From CBDUEF01 sp018063485 (GTDB taxonomy: Bacteria > Pseudomonadota > Alphaproteobacteria > Rhodobacterales > Rhodobacteraceae), in contig JBAOID010000018.1 in the NCBI GenBank assembly GCA_037045435.1, positions 372,001-436,000 of the forward strand: DNA of 64,000 bases, written 5' to 3'. Below, one piece after another: positions 1 through 9,733 of the stretch. The notes under the pieces are model-generated. The model saw only the letters and a list, made by a program, of their open reading frames with translations. It was not told the DNA's origin and did not search any database. The translations under genes were made by a program, and so were the position numbers. Each line of letters starts with the position of its first letter. Position 1 is the first letter of the stretch.

Positions 1-1
1 T

Positions 2-799
2 TTCGTCAGCCAATCGGGCGAAACCGCCGACACTCTCGCAGCCCTGCGCTATGCGTCGGGCAAGGTCGCCAAAATCATCGCTGTGGTCAACGTGCCCACA
101 TCTTCGATTGCGCGTGAAGCCGATCTGGCCCTGCCGATCATGGCCGGCATCGAAGTGGGCGTGGCGTCAACCAAAGCCTTTACCTGTCAGTTGACCACGC
201 TTGCGCTTTTGGCGCTCAAAGCCGGGGTTGATCGCGGGCACCTGTCCGCCGAAGCCCTGCAAACCCATCTTGCCGCACTGGCAGCACTTCCCGGCCTGAT
301 GAATCACGCCATGGGCCTGTCTGCCGCCATTTCCGACCTGAGCGAAGAACTGGCCGAAGCGCAGGATGTGTTGTTCCTTGGCAGGGGGGCAATGTACCCT
401 CTGGCGCTGGAAGGCGCGCTTAAACTCAAGGAAATCAGTTATATCCACGCCGAAGGCTATGCGTCGGGTGAACTCAAACACGGGCCGATTGCGTTGATTG
501 ACGCCCGTGTGCCGGTGGTGGTGCTGGCCCCGCGCGATCATCTGTTCGAAAAAACCGTCTCGAACATGCAAGAGGTGATGGCCCGCCATGGCCGCGTGCT
601 GCTGATCTCGGATGCCCAGGGCATTGCCGAAGCGGGGGCTGGCTGCTGGAAAACCCTGACCATGCCGACCGTCGCCGATATCTTCGCGCCGATCCTCTAT
701 TCGGTTCCGGCGCAACTCCTGGCCTATCATACCGCCATCGCCAAAGGCACCGATGTGGATCAGCCGCGCAATCTGGCCAAATCGGTGACAGTGGAATGA
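2..799 (+). CDS. glmS: Glutamine--fructose-6-phosphate aminotransferase, C-terminal part
   Basis: Partial gene: the 5' end lies outside the window. The visible 265 residues are the two sugar-isomerase (SIS) domains, which turn fructose-6-phosphate and glutamine-derived ammonia into glucosamine-6-phosphate, the first step towards UDP-GlcNAc. The protein enters at VSQSGETADT (phosphate-binding loop), then shows GVASTKAFTCQ, a second SIS domain with GELKHGPIALID, and ends with the family's classic tail DQPRNLAKSVTVE. The N-terminal glutaminase domain is not seen. The stop codon overlaps the start of the next gene (ATGA), so the two are probably translationally coupled. Confidence 0.95.
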   Translation, partial: FVSQSGETADTLAALRYASGKVAKIIAVVNVPTSSIAREADLALPIMAGIEVGVASTKAFTCQLTTLALLALKAGVDRGHLSAEALQTHLAALAALPGLMNHAMGLSAAISDLSEELAEAQDVLFLGRGAMYPLALEGALKLKEISYIHAEGYASGELKHGPIALIDARVPVVVLAPRDHLFEKTVSNMQEVMARHGRVLLISDAQGIAEAGAGCWKTLTMPTVADIFAPILYSVPAQLLAYHTAIAKGTDVDQPRNLAKSVTVE

Positions 800-1467
800 T
801 CACCCGCGCCTTGGCCGACCTGCAGGCGCTTGCCGATCCGGCCAAATCCGCTGAGGCGGCTGCCTATCACAAGGCAGACCGGCCTTATCTGGGGATCAAG
901 GTGCCCCAGATCGACGATCTGGCCGACCAATGGCGCGCCGAGTGCAGCCTTGAGGATCGTATCCAACTGGCTGCCGATCTGTGGCAGACAAACATCCACG
1001 AGGCCCGCATCGCCGCCGCCAAACTGCTGACTCAGGCGCGCATCCGCCCCGATGAGGCCGCCTGGGATCTGATCTGCCAATGGGTGCCGCAGTTTGACGC
1101 CTGGGCCATAGCGGATCACGCCTGTATCGCTGCGCAAAAACGCATCACCGCCGATCCTGCCCGGATCGACACCGTCGAAGGCTGGACCACCCACCCCAAT
1201 ATGTGGACCCGCCGCGCCGCCCTGGTCGCCACCCTGCCCTTTACCAAGCAGAATTTCCCCAAACCCTTTGAGGTGGAAATCCGCGAGCGTGTTCTTGGCT
1301 GGGCCGCGATTTATATCGACGACAAGGAGTGGTTCATCCAGAAAGCCGTCGCCTGGTGGCTGCGCGATCTGTCCAAACACGATCCCGCCCGAACAGCGGC
1401 GTTTCTGGAGCAACACGGCGAGCGGATGAAACCCTTCGCCCGCAAAGAAGCCGCGCAGTATCTGTAG
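796..1467 (+). CDS. AlkD-like DNA alkylation repair protein
   Basis: 223 residues resembling the DNA_alkylation family of HEAT-repeat glycosylases (AlkC/AlkD), which remove N3- and N7-alkylated purines. Visible hallmarks are a helical-repeat composition with the stretches YLGIKVPQIDDLA, EARIAAAKLL, WTRRAALVATLPF and KEWFIQKAVAWWLRDLSKHD. The last matches the conserved region around the substrate-facing Asp and Trp of AlkD. It starts in the ATGA overlap with glmS, so it is probably cotranscribed. The length is typical. Family assignment is good; the exact lesion specificity cannot be read from sequence. Confidence 0.85.
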   Translation: MITRALADLQALADPAKSAEAAAYHKADRPYLGIKVPQIDDLADQWRAECSLEDRIQLAADLWQTNIHEARIAAAKLLTQARIRPDEAAWDLICQWVPQFDAWAIADHACIAAQKRITADPARIDTVEGWTTHPNMWTRRAALVATLPFTKQNFPKPFEVEIRERVLGWAAIYIDDKEWFIQKAVAWWLRDLSKHDPARTAAFLEQHGERMKPFARKEAAQYL

Positions 1468-1481
1468 GCTATTCTTGTAGG

Positions 1482-1904
1482 CTATTCTGCGAAAACCGAA
1501 ACTTCGGGCAAATCCGTCAGTTCCAGTCCCAATGCCCGAAAGGCGGCCAAGGACAGCAATGCGCCGCCCTCACCGGGGCGCAACTCAACCGCAACCGACG
1601 CGCCGCCAACCTCGACACGGCCTTTCAGGACAGTCTTGACCAGCCCCGATTTCAGCCAGAAGCCGGTTTCCGCCGGCGCACCCAGCGCCACCACAACCCG
1701 CCCCAGCGCCTTCGCCCCTGCCACAGGTGTGGCCATTGCCGCCGCTTTTTCCGCCGCCGTGGTCTTGTCCAGCGCCGCCGCCGAATGGCCCAGCCCGAGA
1801 GCGGGCCCGACCGGCGCGGGGGCCACAAGCTCAACCGGCTTTTGCGCCAGACCAGCACAGCCCGCCAGCACCACCACCATCCCAATTGCAATCATCTGCT
1901 TCAT
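1482..1904 (-). CDS. Small predicted lipoprotein
   Basis: 140 residues when started at the ATG ending at 1904. That start gives a clean lipoprotein signal, MKQMIAIGMVVVLAGC, with the lipobox Cys at residue 16; a longer start at 1964 would bury the signal. The mature part is Ala/Val/Gly-rich and ends in a small globular region (FWLKSGLV, LTDLPEVSVF). It resembles short Rhodobacterales lipoproteins often mislabelled D-galactarate dehydratase; nothing here supports that enzyme activity. It is convergent with the AlkD-like gene and divergent from moaA. Function unknown. Confidence 0.7.
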   Translation of the reverse strand: MKQMIAIGMVVVLAGCAGLAQKPVELVAPAPVGPALGLGHSAAALDKTTAAEKAAAMATPVAGAKALGRVVVALGAPAETGFWLKSGLVKTVLKGRVEVGGASVAVELRPGEGGALLSLAAFRALGLELTDLPEVSVFAE

Positions 1905-1993
1905 CGCAAAACCATACCCACCCCTAACCCCCACGGCAAGCCTTTGGTCGACAGCCCTTGTCACTGCCCGCCGACAGGTCTAGATTACATGCC

Positions 1994-3010
1994 ATGAGCA
2001 CGCATAATTCCGCCCCGCTGATCGATCCGTTTGCCCGCGCGATTTCCTATCTGCGCGTATCGGTCACCGACCGTTGCGATTTTCGCTGTTCCTACTGCAT
2101 GACCGAGCATATGACGTTTCTGCCCAAGGCCGAATTGCTGACGCTTGAGGAACTCGACCGGCTTTGCACTGCATTCGTGCATATGGGTGTGCAAAAGCTG
2201 CGCATCACCGGCGGCGAGCCCTTGGTGCGCAAGGGCATCATGACATTCTTCAACGCCATGGCGCGGCACCTGCAATCGGGTGCTTTGCGCGAACTCACCC
2301 TCACCACCAACGGCTCGCAACTGCGCAAATATGCGGGCGAGTTGGCCGCATGTGGGGTAAAGCGCATCAATGTCTCGCTCGATACGCTTGATCCGGCGAA
2401 ATTTGCCGAAATCACCCGCTGGGGCCGCCTGCCGCAGGTTCTGGACGGGATCGAAGCCGCCAAGGAAGCCGGCCTCAAGGTGAAAATCAACGCAGTAGCC
2501 CTCAAAGGCTTCAATGAAAACGAGCTTTTCTCCCTGCTGGAATGGTGCGCGAAAGAAGGCAATGATCTGACCTTCATCGAGGTCATGCCGATGGGCGATA
2601 TGGGCGAGGCGCAGCGGCTGGATCAATATTGGCCGCTGAAAGATCTGCGCGCCAGTCTGGCCGAACGCCTTACCCTGACCGATCTGCCCGACAGCACCGG
2701 CGGCCCGGCGCGCTATGTCAGGATCGAAGAGACCGGCCAGCGCGTTGGCTTCATCACCCCCCTGACCCATAATTTCTGCGAAAGCTGCAACCGCGTCCGG
2801 CTGACCTGCACCGGCGAGTTGTATATGTGCCTTGGCCAAGAGGATATGGCCGACCTGCGCGGCCCTCTGCGCGCCAGCCTTGATGATACCGCGCTGGAAC
2901 AGGCAATCCGCAGCGCCATCGCGCGCAAACCCAAGGGCCATGATTTCGACTATACCCGCCAGAAAGTCGCGGGCCAGATGACAAGGCATATGTCGCACAC
3001 CGGGGGCTAA
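1994..3010 (+). CDS. moaA: GTP 3',8-cyclase (molybdopterin biosynthesis)
   Basis: Radical-SAM enzyme that rearranges GTP to 3',8-cyclo-7,8-dihydro-GTP, the first step of molybdenum cofactor synthesis, working with MoaC. From the ATG at 1994 the protein has 338 residues. The N-terminal cluster motif CDFRCSYC gives Cys28, Cys32 and Cys35. It is followed by the SAM-binding region RITGGEPLVRKG and LTTNGSQL. The C-terminal second cluster is carried by CESCNRVRLTCTGELYMC. The tail ends in Gly-Gly, as expected for MoaA. The start at 1994 was preferred over 1958 because the extra residues are not family-like. It is convergent with the LysR gene, with a four-base overlap. Confidence 0.95.
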   Translation: MSTHNSAPLIDPFARAISYLRVSVTDRCDFRCSYCMTEHMTFLPKAELLTLEELDRLCTAFVHMGVQKLRITGGEPLVRKGIMTFFNAMARHLQSGALRELTLTTNGSQLRKYAGELAACGVKRINVSLDTLDPAKFAEITRWGRLPQVLDGIEAAKEAGLKVKINAVALKGFNENELFSLLEWCAKEGNDLTFIEVMPMGDMGEAQRLDQYWPLKDLRASLAERLTLTDLPDSTGGPARYVRIEETGQRVGFITPLTHNFCESCNRVRLTCTGELYMCLGQEDMADLRGPLRASLDDTALEQAIRSAIARKPKGHDFDYTRQKVAGQMTRHMSHTGG

Positions 3011-3951
3011 ATCCCGCTTCGCAGATGCGCCACCAGCGTCATCAGGCCGCGGCGGCGCGACAAGGCCGTGGGGTAAACCAGCACATAGTCCCAAGGCATC
3101 GGCAACACCGGCCCCGGCAGTTGAACCAGGCGCCCGGCCTCCAGATCGCGTTCAGCAATCGCCCGCGGCACCAATGCCACGCCCAATCCCTCGCGCGCCG
3201 CCGTCACCGCCATGCTCGACAGTCCCACCCGCAAGCCCAGCCCCGGATTTGGGCCACTGCGCCCCAGCTCGCGCCACCACACCGCCCAGGACGGCTGCGT
3301 CGCATAGGCCGGGCCCCAATCGGTGTGGATGAAATTGCGCTCGTCGATATCGGGAAAACCGCCAAACCGCCCTGGTGCTGCAATCGGGATCAGGCAATCA
3401 CTGAACAGCGGCACCACCGAATGATCGGGGTAATAATGTGCGCCGTACGTCACCCGCAGATCAATCCCGTCACGCGCCAGCACCACCGGATCATCCTCTA
3501 CCCGCACCTCAACCGCCGCTTCGAACCCCGCCAGCTTCGGGATCAGCCACAATTCCGACAGCGACGGCAGCACCGAGATCACCAGCCGCGCCCGGCTCGG
3601 CCCCTGCCGCAATTCCCCCGCCACCGCCGAAATCTCACCAAGCGCCTGTTCCAGCCGCGGATAGATCGAGCGCCCGGCATCCGTCAGCACGATCCGGTTG
3701 CCCTGCCGCAGGAACAGCCGCTTGCCAAGGTAGTCCTCCAGCCCCTTGACCTGCTGGCTCACCGCCGCCGCCGTCACCCCCAATTCGGCCCCGGCCTGCA
3801 CAAAACTGCCCGCGCGGGCCGCCACTTCAAAGGCCCGCATTGCGTTCAAAGGGGCGGAATTCCGCCATGTCCAGCCTATGGTTTTTCTTATGCTGCCCGA
3901 TAATTCATCTTGTTGCAAGATCGCAACTTCGGCCCCATCCTGCGTCAACAA
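3007..3951 (-). CDS. LysR-family transcriptional regulator (GcvA-like)
   Basis: 314 residues as drawn. The N-terminal winged helix-turn-helix (LNAMRAFEVAARAGSF, then LGVTAAAVSQQVKGLEDYLGKRLFLR) is typical of the GcvA/AmpR branch, followed by a periplasmic-binding-fold effector domain. The start is uncertain: relatives begin only a few residues before LNAMRAF, so the first ~30 residues may not be translated and a non-ATG start may be used. It is transcribed divergently from the oxygenase/M24 hydrolase pair and is the obvious candidate to control it. The effector is unknown. Confidence 0.88.
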   Translation of the reverse strand: MLTQDGAEVAILQQDELSGSIRKTIGWTWRNSAPLNAMRAFEVAARAGSFVQAGAELGVTAAAVSQQVKGLEDYLGKRLFLRQGNRIVLTDAGRSIYPRLEQALGEISAVAGELRQGPSRARLVISVLPSLSELWLIPKLAGFEAAVEVRVEDDPVVLARDGIDLRVTYGAHYYPDHSVVPLFSDCLIPIAAPGRFGGFPDIDERNFIHTDWGPAYATQPSWAVWWRELGRSGPNPGLGLRVGLSSMAVTAAREGLGVALVPRAIAERDLEAGRLVQLPGPVLPMPWDYVLVYPTALSRRRGLMTLVAHLRSGI

Positions 3952-3965
3952 ACAGGAGATCTCTC

Positions 3966-4760
3966 ATGCAGCCATATCCTAGACCTTGACCGCTACCCGC
4001 TTGATCGCCCCGGCACGCCTGAATGGCAGGCCATGGTCGACAAGTGCCCGTGCCGATCTGGCTCGGGACGGCATGTTCAACCTGCCCGGCTTCTGATGCG
4101 CCCCACGGCCATCGCCAGCGCCATTGCCGAACTCGCGCCGCGGTTCGAGACCGAGGCCTTCACCCACGCCCGCAAGCACAACATCTATTTTCGCAAGGAA
4201 GTCGACGGCCTTGCCGCCTGATCACCCCGCCCTTGCGCTGCGCGAAACCAAGAGCCACACCCTTTGCGCCGACCAGATCGGCGGCGTGGTGCGCGCAGCT
4301 CTACGACTGGCCGCATTTCGCCACCTTCCTTGCCGCCACCATGGGCAAGGATCGCCTTTACACCATGGCCGACAAACTCGCCGCCGTGAACGCCATGACC
4401 TACCGCGAGGGCGAGGCGCTGAACTGGCATTTCGACCGCTCGGAATTCACCACCACGCTGCTGTTGCAGGCCCCCGACCGAAGGCGGCGCCTTCGAATAC
4501 CGCACCGACCTGCGCAGCGATTCCGATCCCAATTACGATGGCGTCGCCCGCCTGCTGCAAGGCCAAGACCCCGAGTCTGCAATCCATCACCCTCGTCCCC
4601 GGCACGCTCAACGTGTTTCGCGGGCAAGAACACCGCCCACCGCGTCACCCCGGTTCAGGGCAACACCAACCGCATCATCACGGTGTTTTCCTTCTTCGAC
4701 CGCCCCGGCGTGGTCTTCACCCCGGAAGAGCAGATCGGCTTTTACGGCCGCGCGGCATGA
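3966..4760 (+). pseudogene. HalD/BesD-like 2-oxoglutarate/Fe(II) oxygenase, multiply frameshifted
   Basis: Stitching the three frames together gives a ~260-residue cupin-type oxygenase: ILDLDRYPLDRPGTPEWQ, TEAFTHARKHNIYF, YDWPHFATFLAATMGKD, then the metal site WHFDRSEF (His codon 4428-4430, Asp 4434-4436), the distal NTAHRVTP His and a downstream Arg. This resembles proteins annotated as HalD/BesD-type halogenases. Here the facial triad is complete (HxD...H); true halogenases of this class replace the carboxylate with Gly or Ala, so a hydroxylase is more likely. Breaks lie near 3972, 4046, 4093, 4219, 4283, 4479, 4575 and 4624. The start at 3966 has a good ribosome site (AGGAGA). The stop overlaps the next ATG. 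Broken as read; error or decay is unresolved. Confidence 0.65.
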
Positions 4761-5993
4761 GCGTATTCAAGGACGCCCGCAAGGCCACCTATCTGAATGC
4801 GGCGGGGTCAGATCAACCGCTGATCTCTGCCATACCACCGCAAACCTTGATCAAAGCCCGCGCCTACCGCCTGTCCCGTCTACGCGCGCGGATGGAGGTG
4901 GCAGGCGTCGCGGGACTGCTGCTCTACGATCCGATCAACATTCGCTACGCCTTTGACAGTTCCAACATGCAGGTCTGGACCGCGCACAACCCGATGCGCT
5001 ACGCGTTGATTGTGGCCAATGGCCCGGCGATCATGTTCGAATTCAAGGGCTGCGAGCATCTGAACTATGGCCTGCCCGGCATCGACGAGATCCGCCCTGC
5101 GATCAGTTGGATGTTCATGAATCGCGGCAATAAAATCGCCGGTTTCATCGCCGACTGGGCCGATGATCTGGCCTCGATCCTGCCCAAAGGCGCGCTCTTG
5201 GCCGTCGATAAACTCGATCCCCAAGGCGCAGAGGCGCTGCAATCGCGCGGGTTGCACCTGACCGACGGCACCGAGATCACTGAACTGGCCCGCGCGATCA
5301 AATCACCCGAGGAAATCGAGCTGATGCGCTGGACCATTCGGGTCTGTGAGGCGGGCATGGCGCGGATTTACGAAAATTCGCTACCCGGCACCACCGAGCG
5401 CGACCTCTGGCGCATCTACATTATGAAAACGCGCGCTCTGGCGGTGATTGGCTGGAAACCAAGCTGCTGACCGCCGGGGCCAATACGAACCCGTGGTATC
5501 AGGAATGCTCCGATTACGTGGTCAAGGCGGGGAAATGATCAGTTTTGACACCGATATGATCGGCCCCTATGGCTATTGTGCCGACATATCGCGCTCTTGG
5601 ATCTGTGGCTATCACCCGATGAACCCAGACCAACGCCGCCTTTACCGCACGGCGCTGGATCAGATCGAACACAACCTTGCGCCTCTGCACCCCGGCCTGT
5701 CTTTTGCCGATTTCAACGCTCAAAGCTGGCGTATCGCTGCCCGCCATGTCGATTACCGCTATTCGCTGGCCCTGCATGGGGTTGGCATGGCCGACGAATG
5801 GCCCGTGGTGCCGCTGCATGTCGATTGGTCCAACCGGGTGATGGACGGCGAATTTGCCCCCGGCATGGTGATCTGCGTTGAAAGCCTGATCGCCGAGGCG
5901 GGATCGGAATCGATCAAGCTGGAAACGCAGGTCTTGATCACCGAGACCGGATCCGAAAGGCTCGATACATTCCCGTGGGAGGACGTCGCCTAA
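4757..5993 (+). CDS. M24-family hydrolase/lyase, DddP-like (two frameshifts)
   Basis: About 412 residues when read across two one-base losses in G runs near 5440 and 5531. It has the creatinase/aminopeptidase-P N-domain (GLLLYDPINIRYAFDSSNMQ) and a pita-bread C-domain. The segment ISFDTDMIGPYGYCADISRSW holds the three metal Asp residues. HGVGMADEWP supplies the metal His plus the Asp that is catalytic in DddP, preceded by a Tyr at the DddP-equivalent spot. VES and KLETQVLITE give the last two metal Glu residues. These are the marks of DMSP lyase DddP rather than a generic Xaa-Pro peptidase. The paired oxygenase, amine-type FAD oxidase and deacylase suggest another small zwitterionic or amino-acid substrate is equally possible. 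Starts in an ATGA overlap with the oxygenase. Confidence 0.75.
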
Positions 5994-7337
5994 AGCGTCG
6001 GCCCCAACTTCAACCTGCTGCCATCGGAAAACCGCGACAGCCGGAACCGGGTCAAGTCATGCCCCGGCGGTTTTCCCTGCACCAGATCGGCCACCACCCG
6101 CCCGATACCCGGGCCGATGCCAAAGCCATGCCCGCTTAGCCCGGTGGCAATCACCAACCCCGGCAGCGCCGACACCCGGTCAATCACCGGCACCACATCG
6201 GGCATCGTATCAATCATCCCCGCCCAAGCCTTGCGCAGCTTTGGCCGCCCCAAGGCAGGCAAAGCGGCGGCAAACTCATCTTGCACCGCCGCCAGCGCGC
6301 CCATATCCGGTGTGGGATTCAATATCCGCAGCCGCTCGAATGGCGATACATCTTCCCCCGACCAGTGCCGCCTGGTGCCCCAACCATCGGGGTAATCGCG
6401 TGGAGCCGCCGCCCGAAACCGGGTCGAGCGGATATCTTTCTGCAGCACTTTCAGGAACTTCGGCAAATGCCTGAACGCATCCGGCCCGATAAAGAAATCA
6501 TGTGACGCCCCCGGTGCCAGCGTATAGCCGCCATCCTGCCTGCGCCGAAAGGCAAAGCGGCAATCCGCTGCATTGCCTGCAAACACCTCTGGCATCGGCT
6601 CGGTTGCCGCAACCGACGACAGCACCGAAAGCTGCGGCAAGGAAATCCCTTCGGCGCGCAACAACAGCGCCGACCACGCGCCCGCCCGCCACCACCACCT
6701 GATCGCAAGCCACCCGGCCCGCTTCGGTGATCACCCCTGAAACCCGCCCCGCCGCCTTATCAATCCGGCGCACGGCACAGCCCTCGACAATCACCGCCCC
6801 GCGCCGTGCCGCCGCCTCGGCCAGCATCGGCACCGCCACCCAAGGCTCGGCCCGCGCGTCCGATGGGGTGAACAACCCGCCCAACCAGGGCGCAGCCATC
6901 CCCTGAATGTGACCTTAAATCGCCGCCCTGGTCAGCATCGCAGAGTCCAGCCCATGACCTGCAACCTGATCAAGCCAGATTTGATATCCGGCCATGTCGG
7001 CCTCGGTCCGTGCCAGATACATCACCCCTTGCTGGCGAAACCCCAGATCCGCACCGACCTCTTTCGTCAGGCCCTGCCATATCCGCAGGCTTTCGATCAT
7101 AATTGGCACTTCGCTGGGATCGCGGCCCTGTTGGCGGATCCAGCCCCAATTCCGGCTTGACTGCTCACCGCCGATCCGGCCCTTTTCGCACAGAACCACG
7201 CTTTGCCCGGCCTCGGCCAGAAAAAACGCCGTCATCACCCCGGCGATACCGCCGCCGATCACCACGGTATCGCAACGCGCCGGCAAAGGCCCGGCAAACC
7301 GCGCAGGTGTCTCCATCGAGAATGGAAATCGGGTCAT
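5990..7337 (-). CDS. FAD-dependent oxidoreductase, DAO family (disrupted)
   Basis: About 449 residues in total. The N-terminus carries the dinucleotide motif VVIGGGIAGVMTAFFLAEAG, followed by SSRNWGWIRQQGRD, typical of glycine/D-amino-acid-oxidase-like enzymes that oxidise secondary amines. The C-terminus has GLVIATGLSGHGFGIGPGIG, the second FAD contact. As read it is interrupted by an in-frame TAA at about 6915 and by an extra G near 6693, after which the sequence resumes in another frame (LLLRAEGISLPQLSVLSSV). It overlaps the M20 gene by ATGA (7334-7337) and runs towards the M24 gene, ending at its stop. Substrate unknown. Confidence 0.75.
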
Positions 7338-8493
7338 GCCAACTCCTCGATCAGGGCCTGCATGAACCGCCCCGCCGCCTCGAATTCGCTGATTTCCAGA
7401 TATTCATCTGCCTTGTGCGCCTGCGCAATATCGCCGGGGCCACAGACTATCGCGGAATATCCCGCATCCTGAAACTGTCCGGCCTCGGTGCCATAGCTGA
7501 CGACACCGGTATCATTCCGGCCCGTCAGTCGCCGTACCAAGGCCTCGGCCGCACCTTCAACTTCGGGGTGCAGCATCGGAAAGCCGTATTCCTTGACCAC
7601 ATTCACCGCAGCCTCCGGCCGCACTGCCTGCATTGCCGCCTGAACCCGTGCCGCCTCGGCCTCGAACTCACGCCCCAGCGCGTCAATGTCTTCCCCCGGC
7701 ACCGCGCTTATTTCCACCGGAAACCGGCAGTTCCCGGCGGTGATATTATCCGCCGTCCCGCCATGGATGATCCCCACATGCAGGGTCGAGAACGGCGGAT
7801 GGAACGGAGCCGCCATCGGGGTGATCGTGCGCGCCTGAATAGCGGCGTTGCGCTCATTCAACCACTGGATCAGCCGCGCGGCCTCCATCACCGCACTCAC
7901 CCCGTAGGGGAGCAGCGAGCTGTGCACCTCATAGCCGCGCACATGCACCAGATAGCCAATGCTGCCCTTGTGGCCGTTGATCGGCGTCATCTTGCTTGGC
8001 TCACCGATCACAGCAACCGAGGCCTTGGGCAACAAACCCTGCATCGCCGCAATCATCGGTGGCGCGCCCACACAGCCCAATTCTTCGTCATAAGACAGCG
8101 CCAGTTGCATGGGCCTGCGCAACTCCCCGCCTGTGCGCCGCCACCATCGCCGCAATGGCATGGGCGACAAAGCCCTTCATGTCGCAAGTGCCCCGGCCAT
8201 AAAGCCGGCCCTCGCGCTCGGTCAGAGTCGCAGGGATCGCTGGCCCAATCCTGCCCCTCGACCGGCACCACATCGGTATGGCCTGACAGAACCACCCCGT
8301 CCGGCTCCATCGGCCCGACATGGGCAAAGAGCGCCGCCTTCTGGCGATCCTCATTCCAATTGCGATGGGAAGGGATGCCATGCCCGGCCAGATAGCCCTC
8401 GACCCAATCAATCAGCGGCAGATTGCTGTCATGGCTGACGGTCGGAAAGGCCACCAACCGCTCTAGAATGTCGCGCGCGCTCAACACATCCAT
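7334..8493 (-). CDS. M20 peptidase / ArgE-like deacylase (frameshifted)
   Basis: Zinc-dependent amidohydrolase of the acetylornithine deacetylase / succinyl-diaminopimelate desuccinylase family, about 386 residues. Metal motifs are visible: LSGHTDVVP (His, Asp), GRGTCDMKG (bridging Asp) and SYDEELGCVG (catalytic Glu pair), with a later lid domain and a final GPGDIAQAHKADEY (C-terminal metal His). Two indels, near 8232 and 8130, put the middle section in another frame. It precedes the FAD oxidoreductase in one operon (ATGA overlap), so it probably unmasks an N-acylated substrate in the same pathway rather than making arginine. Confidence 0.8.
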
Positions 8494-8593
8494 ACCATCG
8501 CCTTTTCATGTTCCACCGGCGCAGATTAGGCCGCGTAGCACCCCAAGGTCCACCGGAAAACCGCCACCGCGATGGCGAAATCCCCGCCCTGTG

Positions 8594-9733
8594 TCAGCTC
8601 TCCGCCAAACCCAGAACCGCCGCCGCAATCACACGTTCCTCATCGGTCGGCAGCACAAGAACCTGCACCGCAGCGCCCCCTATCTGCACCGCATTTGCAG
8701 CATTTGCCACCGGATCGACCGCCACCCCCATCCAGCCCAGCCCTTCGCAAATATCCGCGCGCATCCGCACCGAGTTTTCACCAATTCCACCGGTAAACAC
8801 CAATATATCCAGCCCGCCAATGCTGGCCGCCATCGCTGCAATCGCTTGCCGCGCCGTGCGGGCAAACAGCGCCAAAGCCTGCGCCGCCGCCGGATCGCCC
8901 GAGGCCTCAAGCCTGCGTACATCGCCACTGATCCCCGAAACCCCCAAAAGCCCCGACCGGTTGTAAAGCAGATCGCTCACATCCGCCGTCGAATAGCCTT
9001 GCGACTCCATCAGATACAGCAATACCCCCGGATCAATCGCCCCCGAGCGGGTGCCCATCATCAAGCCATCAAGCGCCGTCATCCCCATGGTGGTTGCCAT
9101 GCTCTTGCCGCCCTGCATCGCGCAAAGGCTGGCCCCATTGCCCAGATGCGCCACAACCACCCGTGCCGTTTCGTCGATCTTTCCGGCCAGACTATCAGCG
9201 ATGAACTGATAGGAAAGCCCGTGAAAGCCGTAGCGCTGCACCCCGGCCTCATGCAAATCGCGCGGAATGGCAAAGCGTTGGGCAATCTCGGGCTGGCTGC
9301 GGTGAAAGGCGGTATCAAAACACCCCACCTGTCGCGCCTCGGGCCAAACCTTGCCCGCAGCCGCAACGCCTGCCAGATTATGCGGCATATGCAAAGGTGC
9401 CAGCGGGGCCAGCGCGTGCAACTCTTGCATGGCGGTGGCATCCAGAACCACTGGCGCACCAAAATGCCGCCCACCATGCACAATCCGATGCCCGACTGCC
9501 GCCACATCGGGAAAACGGTCCCGCAATTGCCCCAGCAACCAATGCAGCAGTCCAAAGTCGTCCAATTCAGGCACCACCGCAGCGATAGCCAAAGCCTCTG
9601 GTGCCAGCTTTAAAACCGCCCGGCCCTGCCCGATCCCGCTCAAATTGCCCCGCAGCACCGGCTCTTGCCCCGGCGCGTCATAGGCTGCGAATTTGATCGA
9701 AGACGATCCGGTGTTCAGCACCAGAACCGTCAT
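8594..9733 (-). CDS. ackA: Acetate kinase
   Basis: 379 residues, intact. Interconverts acetyl phosphate plus ADP and acetate plus ATP. The N-terminal VLNTGSSSIKF contains the conserved Asn and phosphate-binding Ser/Lys. VGHRIVHGG, FDTAFH, GTRSGAIDPG and VFTGGIGENS are the successive ASKHA-fold signature blocks. The start overlaps the stop of the phosphotransacetylase gene (ATGA, 9730-9733), so the pair forms one operon for acetyl-CoA/acetate interconversion. Confidence 0.95.
   Translation of the reverse strand: MTVLVLNTGSSSIKFAAYDAPGQEPVLRGNLSGIGQGRAVLKLAPEALAIAAVVPELDDFGLLHWLLGQLRDRFPDVAAVGHRIVHGGRHFGAPVVLDATAMQELHALAPLAPLHMPHNLAGVAAAGKVWPEARQVGCFDTAFHRSQPEIAQRFAIPRDLHEAGVQRYGFHGLSYQFIADSLAGKIDETARVVVAHLGNGASLCAMQGGKSMATTMGMTALDGLMMGTRSGAIDPGVLLYLMESQGYSTADVSDLLYNRSGLLGVSGISGDVRRLEASGDPAAAQALALFARTARQAIAAMAASIGGLDILVFTGGIGENSVRMRADICEGLGWMGVAVDPVANAANAVQIGGAAVQVLVLPTDEERVIAAAVLGLAES

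Noticed and set aside
1482..1904. D-galactarate dehydratase
   Set aside because: The protein is a 140-residue lipoprotein, far too short and without the enzyme's motifs; such a label is a database carry-over.
3966..4760. Calling the oxygenase a true halogenase
   Set aside because: The metal site reads HxD; halogenases of this class need Gly or Ala at the carboxylate position.
4757..5993. Naming the M24 gene dddP outright
   Set aside because: Key residues match, but the cluster partners do not point to DMSP and the sequence is frameshifted, so a gene symbol would overstate the evidence.
7103..9613. Long plus-strand open frames of about 400 codons over the M20 and ackA genes
   Set aside because: The minus-strand reading gives intact catalytic motifs; the plus-strand products are low-complexity Arg/Pro/His sequence.
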